Shown one piece after another: positions 7,925 to 15,555 of a stretch of DNA of 58,711 nt. Position 1 is the first letter of the stretch, and each line of letters begins with the position of its first letter. The notes under the pieces are model-generated. The model had not been told where the DNA came from and did no database searches. It worked only from the letters and a program-made list of their open reading frames with translations. The DNA comes from Gillisia hiemivivida (GTDB lineage: Bacteria; Bacteroidota; Bacteroidia; Flavobacteriales; Flavobacteriaceae), in assembly GCF_007997295.1 (NCBI RefSeq), contig NZ_VORY01000021.1:1-58711 (forward strand), written 5' to 3'. The position numbers were made by a program, and so were the translations under genes.

Positions 7925-10138
7925 TTGAAAAAAAACTACTTTTCGCTTTTACTTTTATTCTTTATCGCTGGAAATATCTTCTCCCAGGGGGAAACTTATG
8001 AAGATAAGTATTTGGATTCTTTAAATGTTGTTTCTTCAGATTATTTGGAAAATTATAATTATAAGGAAGCTATTAATAATTCTATGACCTTAGTTGAAGA
8101 GGCTAAGAAAAAAGAAAACACTTATTATAGTTATCGTGCTCACACTTTACTTGGATATAGTTATGAGGATCTTAATGATACCGTTCAAGCTTTAATACAT
8201 TATAATTATGTTTTAGAATATGCAGAAGAGCTTGGTGAAGTTGCTTATTTGATGAAATCTTATAATAATTTCGGTAATATTTATTCTGAAAATAAAAAAA
8301 CAGTTCAAAAAGGGATAGATTATTATCACAAGATCATCGATTTGGCTTTGGAGAAAAACATGGACGATGAACTTTTAGTTCCAACATTAAATATAGCATG
8401 GACTTATATAGATAATAAAGACTATGATAACGCCTGGATCTATTTAAGTAAGGGTTTAGAATTGTCTTCTGAAACAAAAAATGAGCAACATCTTTCTCAA
8501 CTTAACTTCTTAGCTGGAAGGTATTATATGGCTAAAAATGATCTGGTAAAAGCAAAAGATTATTTTGAAAAATCTGCAGCTTTAGTAGAAGATGAAGGTC
8601 TTATCCTAATTGGTGGCGATGTTTATAGTGAGTATTCTACACTATTGTTTAAAGGTGGACAATTTGAAGAAGCCTATATAGCATTATTAAAATCTAAAGA
8701 ATATAATGACAAAATTTTTCAAAAAGAAAAACTAGAACAAATTCAACTTGCGAGTGCGAAATTTGGTTTAGGAGAATATCAAAAGGATTTGGAGGTTGCA
8801 AAAAAAGAACAACTTTATAAAGACGGCTTAATTGAAAAATCCCAGGAGCGAATGTATATTATGATCATCGCTTCTATAATTCTAATAGTAATTATAATTT
8901 TAGTGTATCGTATAAATCTTTCCAGAAGAACACTAATTCAAGAATTAAGTTTAAAGAACGAAGAGCTGATAGCAGCCAAGGAAGAAGCGGAACGTCTTAC
9001 CGTGCTCAAAACAAAATTCTTTTCTACCATAAGTCACGAATTGCGAACGCCACTTTATGGAGTGATCGGACTTACTTCAATATTAATGGATGATAAATCA
9101 CTTTCTAAACACGAGGAAGATCTTAAATCTTTAAAATTCTCTGCAGATTATTTATTGGCATTAATAAACGATGTTTTACAAATGAATAAAATGGAATCTA
9201 ATTTATTAGATTTAGAACCCATGCCTTTCAATTTGAATGAATTAATGAGAAGTATTGTTAAATCATTTGAATTTACCAGGCTTCAAAATAAAAATACGAT
9301 CCATTTAGAATTATGCCAAGAAGCAAATTCTAACTTGATTGGAGATAAAGTTAGACTTTCACAAATTTTGATGAATCTCGTTGGTAATGCAATGAAGTTT
9401 ACTGAGCGTGGAGATATTTGGATAAAAACTAAGCTAATTGAAAGTTCAGAAAAAACGGCTAAAATTTATTTTGAAATTAGGGATAATGGCTCTGGGATCT
9501 CCAAGCATAATCAAGAATTGATCTTCGAAGAATTTTCTCAATTACAATCTGCAAATTACAACTATCAAGGAACCGGACTTGGTTTGCCAATTGTCAAAAA
9601 ATTATTGGTATTATTCAATTCAGAAATAAACCTTGTGAGTAAGGAGGGGGAAGGTTCTACCTTTAGTTTTGAAATTGAATTTGAAAATGGGAAACTCTCT
9701 AAAGAAGATTTTATTCAAAACATACAGGATCACGAGTTAAGTTTAGAATCTATTATGTCCTCAGGAGAAAAGCGCATTTTAGTGGTAGACGATAATAGGA
9801 TTAATCAGGTGGTAACCAAAAGAATTTTAGAACAGCAACAATTTGTGGTGGATATTTGTGATAATGGAGTTGATGCTATAGAAAGGGTGAGAAATAATCA
9901 TTTTGAGTTGGTTCTAATGGATGTGAACATGCCAGGGATCTCTGGATTAGAAGCCACAAAAAGAATTAGAGAATTCAATAAGGATATTCCTATTATAGCT
10001 TTAACAGCGATGGAAATAGATGAAATAAGAGAGGAGATCTATGAGTCCGGCGTAAATGACATCATCGTTAAACCTTACGATACGGCTAGATTTTATCAGG
10101 TCATCTTCAAAAATCTCCCTTCTTCAATTTTAAACTAA
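7925..10138 (+). CDS. TPR-containing hybrid histidine kinase
   Basis: 737 residues. A signal peptide (residues 1-20, ending near FSQG) is followed by periplasmic TPR-like helices (about 35-290), one transmembrane helix (311-329), a short coiled coil, a HisKA domain with the phospho-accepting H371 in STISHELRTP, a HATPase domain (LMNLVGNAMKF, DNGSGI, GTGLGLPIV) and a C-terminal receiver with D666 and K716. The start must be TTG at 7925: the in-frame codon 15 bases upstream is a stop, and only this start gives a complete signal peptide. There is no DNA-binding output domain, so the phosphate is probably passed on through an Hpt protein. A separate Hpt gene is at 34243. Confidence 0.93.
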   Translation: MKKNYFSLLLLFFIAGNIFSQGETYEDKYLDSLNVVSSDYLENYNYKEAINNSMTLVEEAKKKENTYYSYRAHTLLGYSYEDLNDTVQALIHYNYVLEYAEELGEVAYLMKSYNNFGNIYSENKKTVQKGIDYYHKIIDLALEKNMDDELLVPTLNIAWTYIDNKDYDNAWIYLSKGLELSSETKNEQHLSQLNFLAGRYYMAKNDLVKAKDYFEKSAALVEDEGLILIGGDVYSEYSTLLFKGGQFEEAYIALLKSKEYNDKIFQKEKLEQIQLASAKFGLGEYQKDLEVAKKEQLYKDGLIEKSQERMYIMIIASIILIVIIILVYRINLSRRTLIQELSLKNEELIAAKEEAERLTVLKTKFFSTISHELRTPLYGVIGLTSILMDDKSLSKHEEDLKSLKFSADYLLALINDVLQMNKMESNLLDLEPMPFNLNELMRSIVKSFEFTRLQNKNTIHLELCQEANSNLIGDKVRLSQILMNLVGNAMKFTERGDIWIKTKLIESSEKTAKIYFEIRDNGSGISKHNQELIFEEFSQLQSANYNYQGTGLGLPIVKKLLVLFNSEINLVSKEGEGSTFSFEIEFENGKLSKEDFIQNIQDHELSLESIMSSGEKRILVVDDNRINQVVTKRILEQQQFVVDICDNGVDAIERVRNNHFELVLMDVNMPGISGLEATKRIREFNKDIPIIALTAMEIDEIREEIYESGVNDIIVKPYDTARFYQVIFKNLPSSILN

Positions 10139-10141
10139 ATT

Positions 10142-10972
10142 TTATTTTTCTATAATTCTAGAATCTTCTGGTTTTTCGAACAGCTCATCTTCGGCGTTAA
10201 AAAATACGATATTGCTTAGACTGGCTTCCCCTATTTGTTCTCCAAAACCATCTTTTAAGCTCCAATTATGAAAAGTCCATTTGGTAGCTACAGGGATTCC
10301 ATCAATCACTTTATATTCTGAATATACAATCCCATGTGGGTTTTCTTCAGCTTTTGCCTGATCACCACTTCCAAAAGTTACAATGTATCCTGCCCCATGC
10401 ATTAAACCGGTTTCTCTTTCTTGATATACAACATACCAATCGTCTGGAGCATCTCCTATATTTTCACCAAAACTGAGTCTTCCTACATCAAATTTATTTC
10501 CACCCATTTCTACAGATTCCAAAGTTTCCCAATTGGTTCCCGGATCGGTCAATTTAAATGGGATTGCAAAGAAATATTGCCAAGTAAACATATCGAATCT
10601 TGCGCCTTTTGGTTCTGCATCTGCAGGACATAAATAAACTTGATTCCCATCATATATCAACTGGGTGTTGTTATTTTTATCTACTCTAACTTTGGTAGAA
10701 TTTGTTAGTGTGGTAACTTTTCCATTCAATCGTTCTTGTCCTCCAAAAGTTAAAGAGATATCAAAAGAAACTGCTTTATTGGCATTCCAATCTGTTTTAT
10801 TATGGGCACTTTCTATCCCTTGTGCAAAGGCAACCGCAGGAGAAACAGCGCCATTTCCAATGCCGCCATCTGGCTCTGTCATTATAACCTCATCTGGAGT
10901 TGTTTCTTTTTTTTGCTCCTCTTTACAGCCAATTAGCATAAGAATAGAAATTAATAAAATTAAATTTTTCAT
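10142..10972 (-). CDS. Flavobacterial lipoprotein of unknown function (DUF6503-like)
   Basis: 276 residues, lipoprotein signal with lipobox LIGC (Cys16), followed by a charged linker (KEEQKKE). The body is beta-rich with repeated aromatic strands (FDISLTFGG, FDMFTWQYFFAIPF, GIPVATKWTFHNWS). It looks like a LolA/RseB-type half-barrel that could bind a lipid or hydrophobic ligand, a pattern-based inference. The product resembles the Bacteroidota DUF6503 family, which I recall only by its general look. It lies downstream of htpG on the same strand but behind a strong terminator, so it is probably transcribed separately. It ends 3 bases from the convergent kinase stop. Confidence 0.6.
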   Translation of the reverse strand: MKNLILLISILMLIGCKEEQKKETTPDEVIMTEPDGGIGNGAVSPAVAFAQGIESAHNKTDWNANKAVSFDISLTFGGQERLNGKVTTLTNSTKVRVDKNNNTQLIYDGNQVYLCPADAEPKGARFDMFTWQYFFAIPFKLTDPGTNWETLESVEMGGNKFDVGRLSFGENIGDAPDDWYVVYQERETGLMHGAGYIVTFGSGDQAKAEENPHGIVYSEYKVIDGIPVATKWTFHNWSLKDGFGEQIGEASLSNIVFFNAEDELFEKPEDSRIIEK

Positions 10973-11028
10973 AGTATGTTTTTTGTTTAGGTCCTTAAAA
11001 TTACGAAAGCTTTCAGTACAGAGTATAA

Positions 11029-11066
11029 AAAAACCGTTTAGTTGTAATGAAACAAACTAAACGGTT
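11029..11066 (-). terminator. Intrinsic terminator after htpG
   Basis: On the minus strand AACCGTTTAGTTTGT pairs with ACAACTAAACGGTT (one bulged T), followed by a run of seven T. It lies 24 bases after the htpG stop. Confidence 0.85.
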
Positions 11067-11089
11067 AAATAGTTATAGATAAAATATGC

Positions 11090-12976
11090 TTATTTCACCA
11101 TATCAAAACTTCTCTTGATAAAAGCAGTTAACTCTTCTCCTTTCAAAAGATTCTGAGATAATCTTGCCAAATCTAAAGATTGCTTAATTAGGCGCTCTTG
11201 TTTCTTTTCGGTTTTAGAGTTTAGAATTTCAGAAATTAACTCATGATTGGTATTAACAACCAGATTGTACATTTCTGGCATATTACCCATTCCAAACATT
11301 CCACCGCCACCGGTTTGTTGCATTTCCTTCATTCTTCTCATAAACTCAGGTTGAGTGATGATAAGTGGAGAAGCAGTACTATCCATAGATTCTAATTGAA
11401 CAGTATATTTTCCTTGTGGAATCACTTTTTCGAAATCTGCTTTTAGTTTTTCTTTTTCTTCTTCAGAAAGTTTAGAGATCTTCTCTTCTTCTTTCTTGAT
11501 CAGATTATCAATATTATCTCCATCTACACGCACAAAAGAGACCTTTTCCTTACTTCCTTCAATTTTCTGAATTAAATGCGAAACTATCGGAGAGTCCATC
11601 AATAAAACTTCGTAACCTTTATCCTTTGCAGCTTCAATATAACTGTGCTGTGCATCGGTATTTGAAGCATAAAGAATAATTAAGTTCCCATCCTTATCTG
11701 TTTGGGTATCTTTAGTTTTCTCCTGAAGCTCTTCAAAAGTGAAGTAGTTATTATCTACCGTTGGATATAGTGCGAATTTATCTGCTTTTTCAAAGAATTT
11801 ATCTTCTGAAAGCATTCCGTATTCAATCACGATCTTGATATCATTCCATTTCTTTTCGAAATCTTCTCTGTTATTGGTGAAAAGTGCTTTCAACTTGTCT
11901 GCAACCTTTCTTGTAATATAACTAGAGATCTTTTTCACTGCACCATCTGCCTGAAGGTAAGATCTAGAAACATTCAATGGAATATCTGGAGAATCAATAA
12001 CTCCACGTAACATTGTTAAAAACTCTGGAACGATCCCTTCAACATTATCTGTTACATATACCTGATTTTGGTATAATTGGATCTTATCCTTTTGAATATT
12101 CATATCCTGACCCATTTTCGGGAAATATAAGATCCCAGTAAGGTTGAAAGGATAATCTACATTAAGGTGAATATGAAACAAAGGATCCTCAAATTGCATA
12201 GGATATAATTCCCTGTAAAATCCTTTGTAATCTTCATCTTCCAAATCGGCTGGCTGCTTAGTCCATGCCGGAGTTGGATTGTTAATGATGTTGTCTACCT
12301 CTAAAGTTTCTGGTTTTGCATCTTTTTCAGCATCCTCAGCAAGTGGTAAAGTTTCTTCTCTTGTTCCAAATTTAATTGGCACTGGCATAAACTTGTTATA
12401 CTTCACCAAAAGCTCCTGAATTCTTCCTTCTTCAAGAAACTGATTGTCTTCCTCATTAATATGAAGAATAATCTCTGTTCCTCTTTCAGTTCTATCAGAT
12501 TCTTCTATACTAAAATCTGTAGTTCCTTCACAAACCCAATGAGCACCTGGCTCATCTTTATAAGACTTAGTGATGATCTCTACTTTATTTGCCACCATAA
12601 AGGCAGAATAGAAACCTAGACCAAAATGTCCTATAATTCCACTGTCTTTAGCAGAATCTTTATATTTTTCTAAAAACTCTTCAGCTCCAGAAAAAGCTAT
12701 TTCATTAATATACTTTTCTACCTCCTCCTTAGTCATCCCAACTCCTTGGTCTATCACATGAAGGGTTTTATCCTCTTTATTTATTTTAACTTCGATCTTC
12801 GGATCTCCGTATGCCACATCTATCTCACCAATACTTGTAAGGTGCTTTAATTTTAAAGTCGCATCTGTTCCGTTAGAAATTAATTCTCTTAAAAAGATCT
12901 CATGATCACTGTATAAAAACTTCTTTATTAACGGGAAGATGTTTTCTACAGATACATTAATTTTTCCTTTAGCCAT
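11090..12976 (-). CDS. htpG: Chaperone protein HtpG (Hsp90)
   Basis: 628 residues, the normal length for bacterial Hsp90. The N-terminal GHKL ATPase shows E-L-I-S-N-G-T-D-A-T, the DQGVGM nucleotide motif and HFGLGFYSAFMV lid region. The middle domain carries the catalytic-arginine segment SRSYLQ, and the C-terminal dimerisation region includes a glycine/methionine stretch. HtpG is a cytosolic ATP-dependent chaperone of stress-denatured proteins. It is the only gene between its promoter region and its terminator. A direct repeat of CTGACA about 70 bases upstream may be a stress-response element. Confidence 0.98.
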   Translation of the reverse strand: MAKGKINVSVENIFPLIKKFLYSDHEIFLRELISNGTDATLKLKHLTSIGEIDVAYGDPKIEVKINKEDKTLHVIDQGVGMTKEEVEKYINEIAFSGAEEFLEKYKDSAKDSGIIGHFGLGFYSAFMVANKVEIITKSYKDEPGAHWVCEGTTDFSIEESDRTERGTEIILHINEEDNQFLEEGRIQELLVKYNKFMPVPIKFGTREETLPLAEDAEKDAKPETLEVDNIINNPTPAWTKQPADLEDEDYKGFYRELYPMQFEDPLFHIHLNVDYPFNLTGILYFPKMGQDMNIQKDKIQLYQNQVYVTDNVEGIVPEFLTMLRGVIDSPDIPLNVSRSYLQADGAVKKISSYITRKVADKLKALFTNNREDFEKKWNDIKIVIEYGMLSEDKFFEKADKFALYPTVDNNYFTFEELQEKTKDTQTDKDGNLIILYASNTDAQHSYIEAAKDKGYEVLLMDSPIVSHLIQKIEGSKEKVSFVRVDGDNIDNLIKKEEEKISKLSEEEKEKLKADFEKVIPQGKYTVQLESMDSTASPLIITQPEFMRRMKEMQQTGGGGMFGMGNMPEMYNLVVNTNHELISEILNSKTEKKQERLIKQSLDLARLSQNLLKGEELTAFIKRSFDMVK

Positions 12977-13043
12977 ATATCAAAAATTTTATTGAATTAG
13001 TACTTTCCTTTCTACAGTCAAAAAAAATACCAAGACCGATGCG

Positions 13044-13057
13044 CTGACAAACTGACA
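13044..13057. promoter_or_regulatory. CTGACA direct repeat upstream of htpG
   Basis: CTGACA at 13044-13049 is repeated at 13052-13057 with a two-base spacer, 68-81 bases from the htpG start. No CIRCE-type inverted repeat is visible. A role in heat-shock control is a suggestion only. Confidence 0.35.
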
Positions 13058-13168
13058 CTTGTAATGTGGAATTCTTAATTACGTCTAATAAATATTGGCA
13101 ATTTAATGCCAAATAAGATTTAACAAATATTTCTGTTTAATCATTATCAAAAAAGACTAAACAAGTTG

Positions 13169-13176
13169 TATCTTTG
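13169..13176 (+). promoter_or_regulatory. -7 element of the TetR-like regulator gene
   Basis: TATCTTTG matches TAnnTTTG exactly. The TTG at 13174, which could be taken as a start codon, is part of this element. The true start is therefore the ATG at 13195, about 12 bases downstream of the expected transcription start. Confidence 0.65.
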
Positions 13177-13194
13177 AAAAAGAAAGAAAGAATT

Positions 13195-13860
13195 ATGGCA
13201 ACGAAAAAGCAACCCGCAGAAAAGAAATTCAGCAAAGAGATCTTAATTGGTCTTTATATGAATTATGTGTTAGAGCATGAACATATGCCTAAAAGCGTTT
13301 ATAAATTCGCAAAGGAGAATAAGATAACAGAACAGCAGTTCTATGATTACTTTGGGAGTTTTGAAGGATTGAGAAAGGGTATATGGAATCAGTTCTATTT
13401 GAATACTATGCAACTAATGCATAAAAGTCTCGAATTCGAAGCTTTTACTCCTAGAGAAAAACTACTCACCTTTTACTATACCTTTTTTGAATTGCTAACT
13501 GCAAATAGAAGTTATGTCCTGTTAACTTTAAATGAGAATCCAGATAAATTTAAAAATTTAGAGCAGTTAAAGGAATTGCGTAAAGACATAAGAGTTTTTG
13601 CAAAAGGCTTGATCTCTGAAGGGAATGAAAATAAAAACAATCAAATTCTTAAACAATCTGAAACAGTTTTTTCTGAAGCAACATGGGTTCAATTTTTATT
13701 TATTCTAAAATTTTGGGTAGATGATAATTCAACAAAATTTGAAAGTACCGATATTGTTATTGAAAAGTCTGTAAATACTGTTTTCGATCTTTTTGATAAT
13801 ACACCTCTGGAACGTGTTATTGACCTGGGAAAATTTCTTTGGAAAGAAAAAATGAATTAA
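13195..13860 (+). CDS. TetR-like transcriptional regulator
   Basis: 221 residues from the ATG at 13195; a longer TTG start at 13174 is rejected because it falls inside the promoter. After a lysine-rich start (MATKKQPAEKKF), residues about 12-60 form a TetR-type helix-turn-helix: K-E-I-L-I-G-L-Y near the start, then VYKFAKENKITEQQFYDYFGSFEGL. The remainder is an all-helical ligand or dimerisation domain ending in FLWKEKMN. The AarF-family kinase gene follows 94 bases downstream on the same strand. This pairing recurs in Flavobacteriia as far as I recall, so it may regulate or work with that gene. Confidence 0.8.
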   Translation: MATKKQPAEKKFSKEILIGLYMNYVLEHEHMPKSVYKFAKENKITEQQFYDYFGSFEGLRKGIWNQFYLNTMQLMHKSLEFEAFTPREKLLTFYYTFFELLTANRSYVLLTLNENPDKFKNLEQLKELRKDIRVFAKGLISEGNENKNNQILKQSETVFSEATWVQFLFILKFWVDDNSTKFESTDIVIEKSVNTVFDLFDNTPLERVIDLGKFLWKEKMN

Positions 13861-13954
13861 TAGTTTTTAGAATCACTCGGGTGTGTCATCCTATAAGTGT
13901 ATTTCCCTACAAGTAACTTTCACGCCTGTGTGATTTTAATAACAATAGCATAAT

Positions 13955-15262
13955 ATGAAGACAATAGACAGCATACCTACCGGAAAAATAGGAAGAACTA
14001 GTAAAATGGTTCAGACTGGAGTTAAGATTGGTGGGAATTATATCAAATATTACAGTAAAAAGGCTTTCGACAAGAATATAAATCGCGATGAGTTAAATGA
14101 AGATAATGCATCAGATATTTATGATGGCTTAAAAAGTTTGAAAGGAAGTGCACTTAAAGTGGCACAAATGCTCTCTATGGAAAAGAGTTTGATGCCTAGT
14201 GCGTATGTAGAGAAATTCTCTTTAGCGCAATTTAGTGTCCCACCTTTATCTGCTCCTTTAGTACGAAAGACCTTTAAAAAATATAATGGAAGCTACCCCG
14301 AGCAGCTTTATGATACGTTTGCAGCGCAGTCGGTAAATGCAGCCAGCATTGGACAAGTGCACATGGCTACAAAGAATGGGAAAAAACTTGCTGTGAAAAT
14401 CCAATATCCGGGCGTTGCAGATAGTATCAGTTCAGATCTTGCAATGGTAAAGCCTATTGCTACAAGAATGTTCAACATGCAGGGGAAAGATTCAGAAAAA
14501 TATTTTAAAGAAGTAGAAGGGAAGCTATTAGAAGAAACAGATTATATTTTGGAAGTGCAGCAAAGCAAAGAGATTTCCGAAGCTTGTGTAAATATTCCAA
14601 ACCTTAAATTCCCTAAGTATTATGAGGAATTATCTAGTGAGCGTATTATTACGATGGACTGGATGGATGGAATTCATTTAAGTGAGTTTACAAAGTTAAA
14701 TTCAGATCAAAATCTATCTAATAAAATAGGTCAGGCGCTATGGGATTTTTATATGTTCCAGATTCACAACTTAAAAGCAATGCATGCAGATCCGCATCCT
14801 GGTAATTTTTTAATAGATAAAGATTACAATCTTATTGCAATAGATTTTGGTTGTGTTAAAAGAATTCCTGAAGATTTTTACAATCCATATTTTCAGCTTG
14901 CTGAAAGGGAGAATTTAAATAATGACGAGTTTTTCAATGAGAAATTATTTGAATTGGAAATCCTACGGGAAACTGATTCAAAAAAAGAAAGAGATTTCTT
15001 CTCAGAGATGTTTTACGAAATGTTCAACATGTTCTCTACCCCGTATCAATCGGAAACTTTTGATTTTTCTGATGAAGCCTTTTGGAACAATCTCACAGAA
15101 TTAAGTGAAAGGTATAGTAAAGATCCAGAATTACGAAAAATGAATGGAACTAGAGGAAGTCAGCATTTTTTATATATGAGCAGAACTTACTTCGGACTTT
15201 ACAACTTGCTTCACGATTTAGAAGCAAAAGTAGAAGTCAACAATTATAAAACAATGAGTTAA
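13955..15262 (+). CDS. AarF/ABC1/UbiB-family atypical kinase
   Basis: 435 residues. The protein-kinase-like fold of the ABC1 family is shown by ASIGQVHMA and KLAVKIQYPGV (nucleotide-binding lysine), E-E-T-D-Y in the middle, the catalytic HADPHPGNFLI near residue 271, and AIDFGCVK near 290. The family's N-terminal KxGQ motif appears here as K-V-A-Q, with Ala where Gly is usual. UbiB/COQ8 proteins support quinone or lipid metabolism by ATPase activity. Flavobacteria use menaquinone, so the client pathway here is uncertain. The start ATG at 13955 is the first reasonable one, and the gene follows the TetR-like regulator. Confidence 0.88.
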   Translation: MKTIDSIPTGKIGRTSKMVQTGVKIGGNYIKYYSKKAFDKNINRDELNEDNASDIYDGLKSLKGSALKVAQMLSMEKSLMPSAYVEKFSLAQFSVPPLSAPLVRKTFKKYNGSYPEQLYDTFAAQSVNAASIGQVHMATKNGKKLAVKIQYPGVADSISSDLAMVKPIATRMFNMQGKDSEKYFKEVEGKLLEETDYILEVQQSKEISEACVNIPNLKFPKYYEELSSERIITMDWMDGIHLSEFTKLNSDQNLSNKIGQALWDFYMFQIHNLKAMHADPHPGNFLIDKDYNLIAIDFGCVKRIPEDFYNPYFQLAERENLNNDEFFNEKLFELEILRETDSKKERDFFSEMFYEMFNMFSTPYQSETFDFSDEAFWNNLTELSERYSKDPELRKMNGTRGSQHFLYMSRTYFGLYNLLHDLEAKVEVNNYKTMS

Positions 15263-15327
15263 AGGTTAGTATTGGTTAGGTTGTTTAGGAAAGCGTCACT
15301 ATTGCGAGTGATGCTTTTCTGTTTTAA

Positions 15328-15486
15328 ATCCCTCATTGAGGGTTTAATTCCCCGAGGCCTGCCCGAAAAGAATTTCATTCAGGCGGGCTTGCCTCGAATT
15401 TTTAAAAGTATTTTCCTCCCGAACCATCGGGACATACCTCGTGGGCCCGCCCTTACCGTTCGGGCGGGCTTGCCCCGAGGATCTTG
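15328..15486. repeat. Dispersed repeat family A, copy 2
   Basis: The fullest copy: CCCTCATTGAGGGTTTAAT, CCCCGAGGCCTGCCCGAA, TTTTTAAAAGTATTTTCC, ACCTCGTGGGCCC and GCTTGCCCCGAGGATCTTG. It contains two internal GC-rich inverted repeats (GCCTGCCCGAA with TTCAGGCGGGC; CGGGC with GCCCG). It fills the gap after the AarF-family gene. A 71-residue open frame across it is an artefact of the repeat. Confidence 0.8.
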
Positions 15487-15498
15487 ATTATATAAATA

Positions 15499-15530
15499 AA
15501 ACACCCGCCTTAATAAAGACGGGTGTTCTA
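15499..15530. terminator. Bidirectional terminator between AarF-family gene and S9 peptidase
   Basis: AACACCCG and CGGGTGTT pair around an A/T loop, flanked by AAATAAAA on one side and TCTATTTG on the other. Both flanking genes converge on it. Confidence 0.8.
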
Positions 15531-15555
15531 TTTGAAATATGAATACTTAAAAAAA

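Noticed and set aside
15272-15487. 71-residue plus-strand frame between the AarF-family and S9 genes
   Set aside because: It lies wholly in a dispersed repeat copy, has proline/glycine-rich text and no conserved pattern, and equals other repeat copies.
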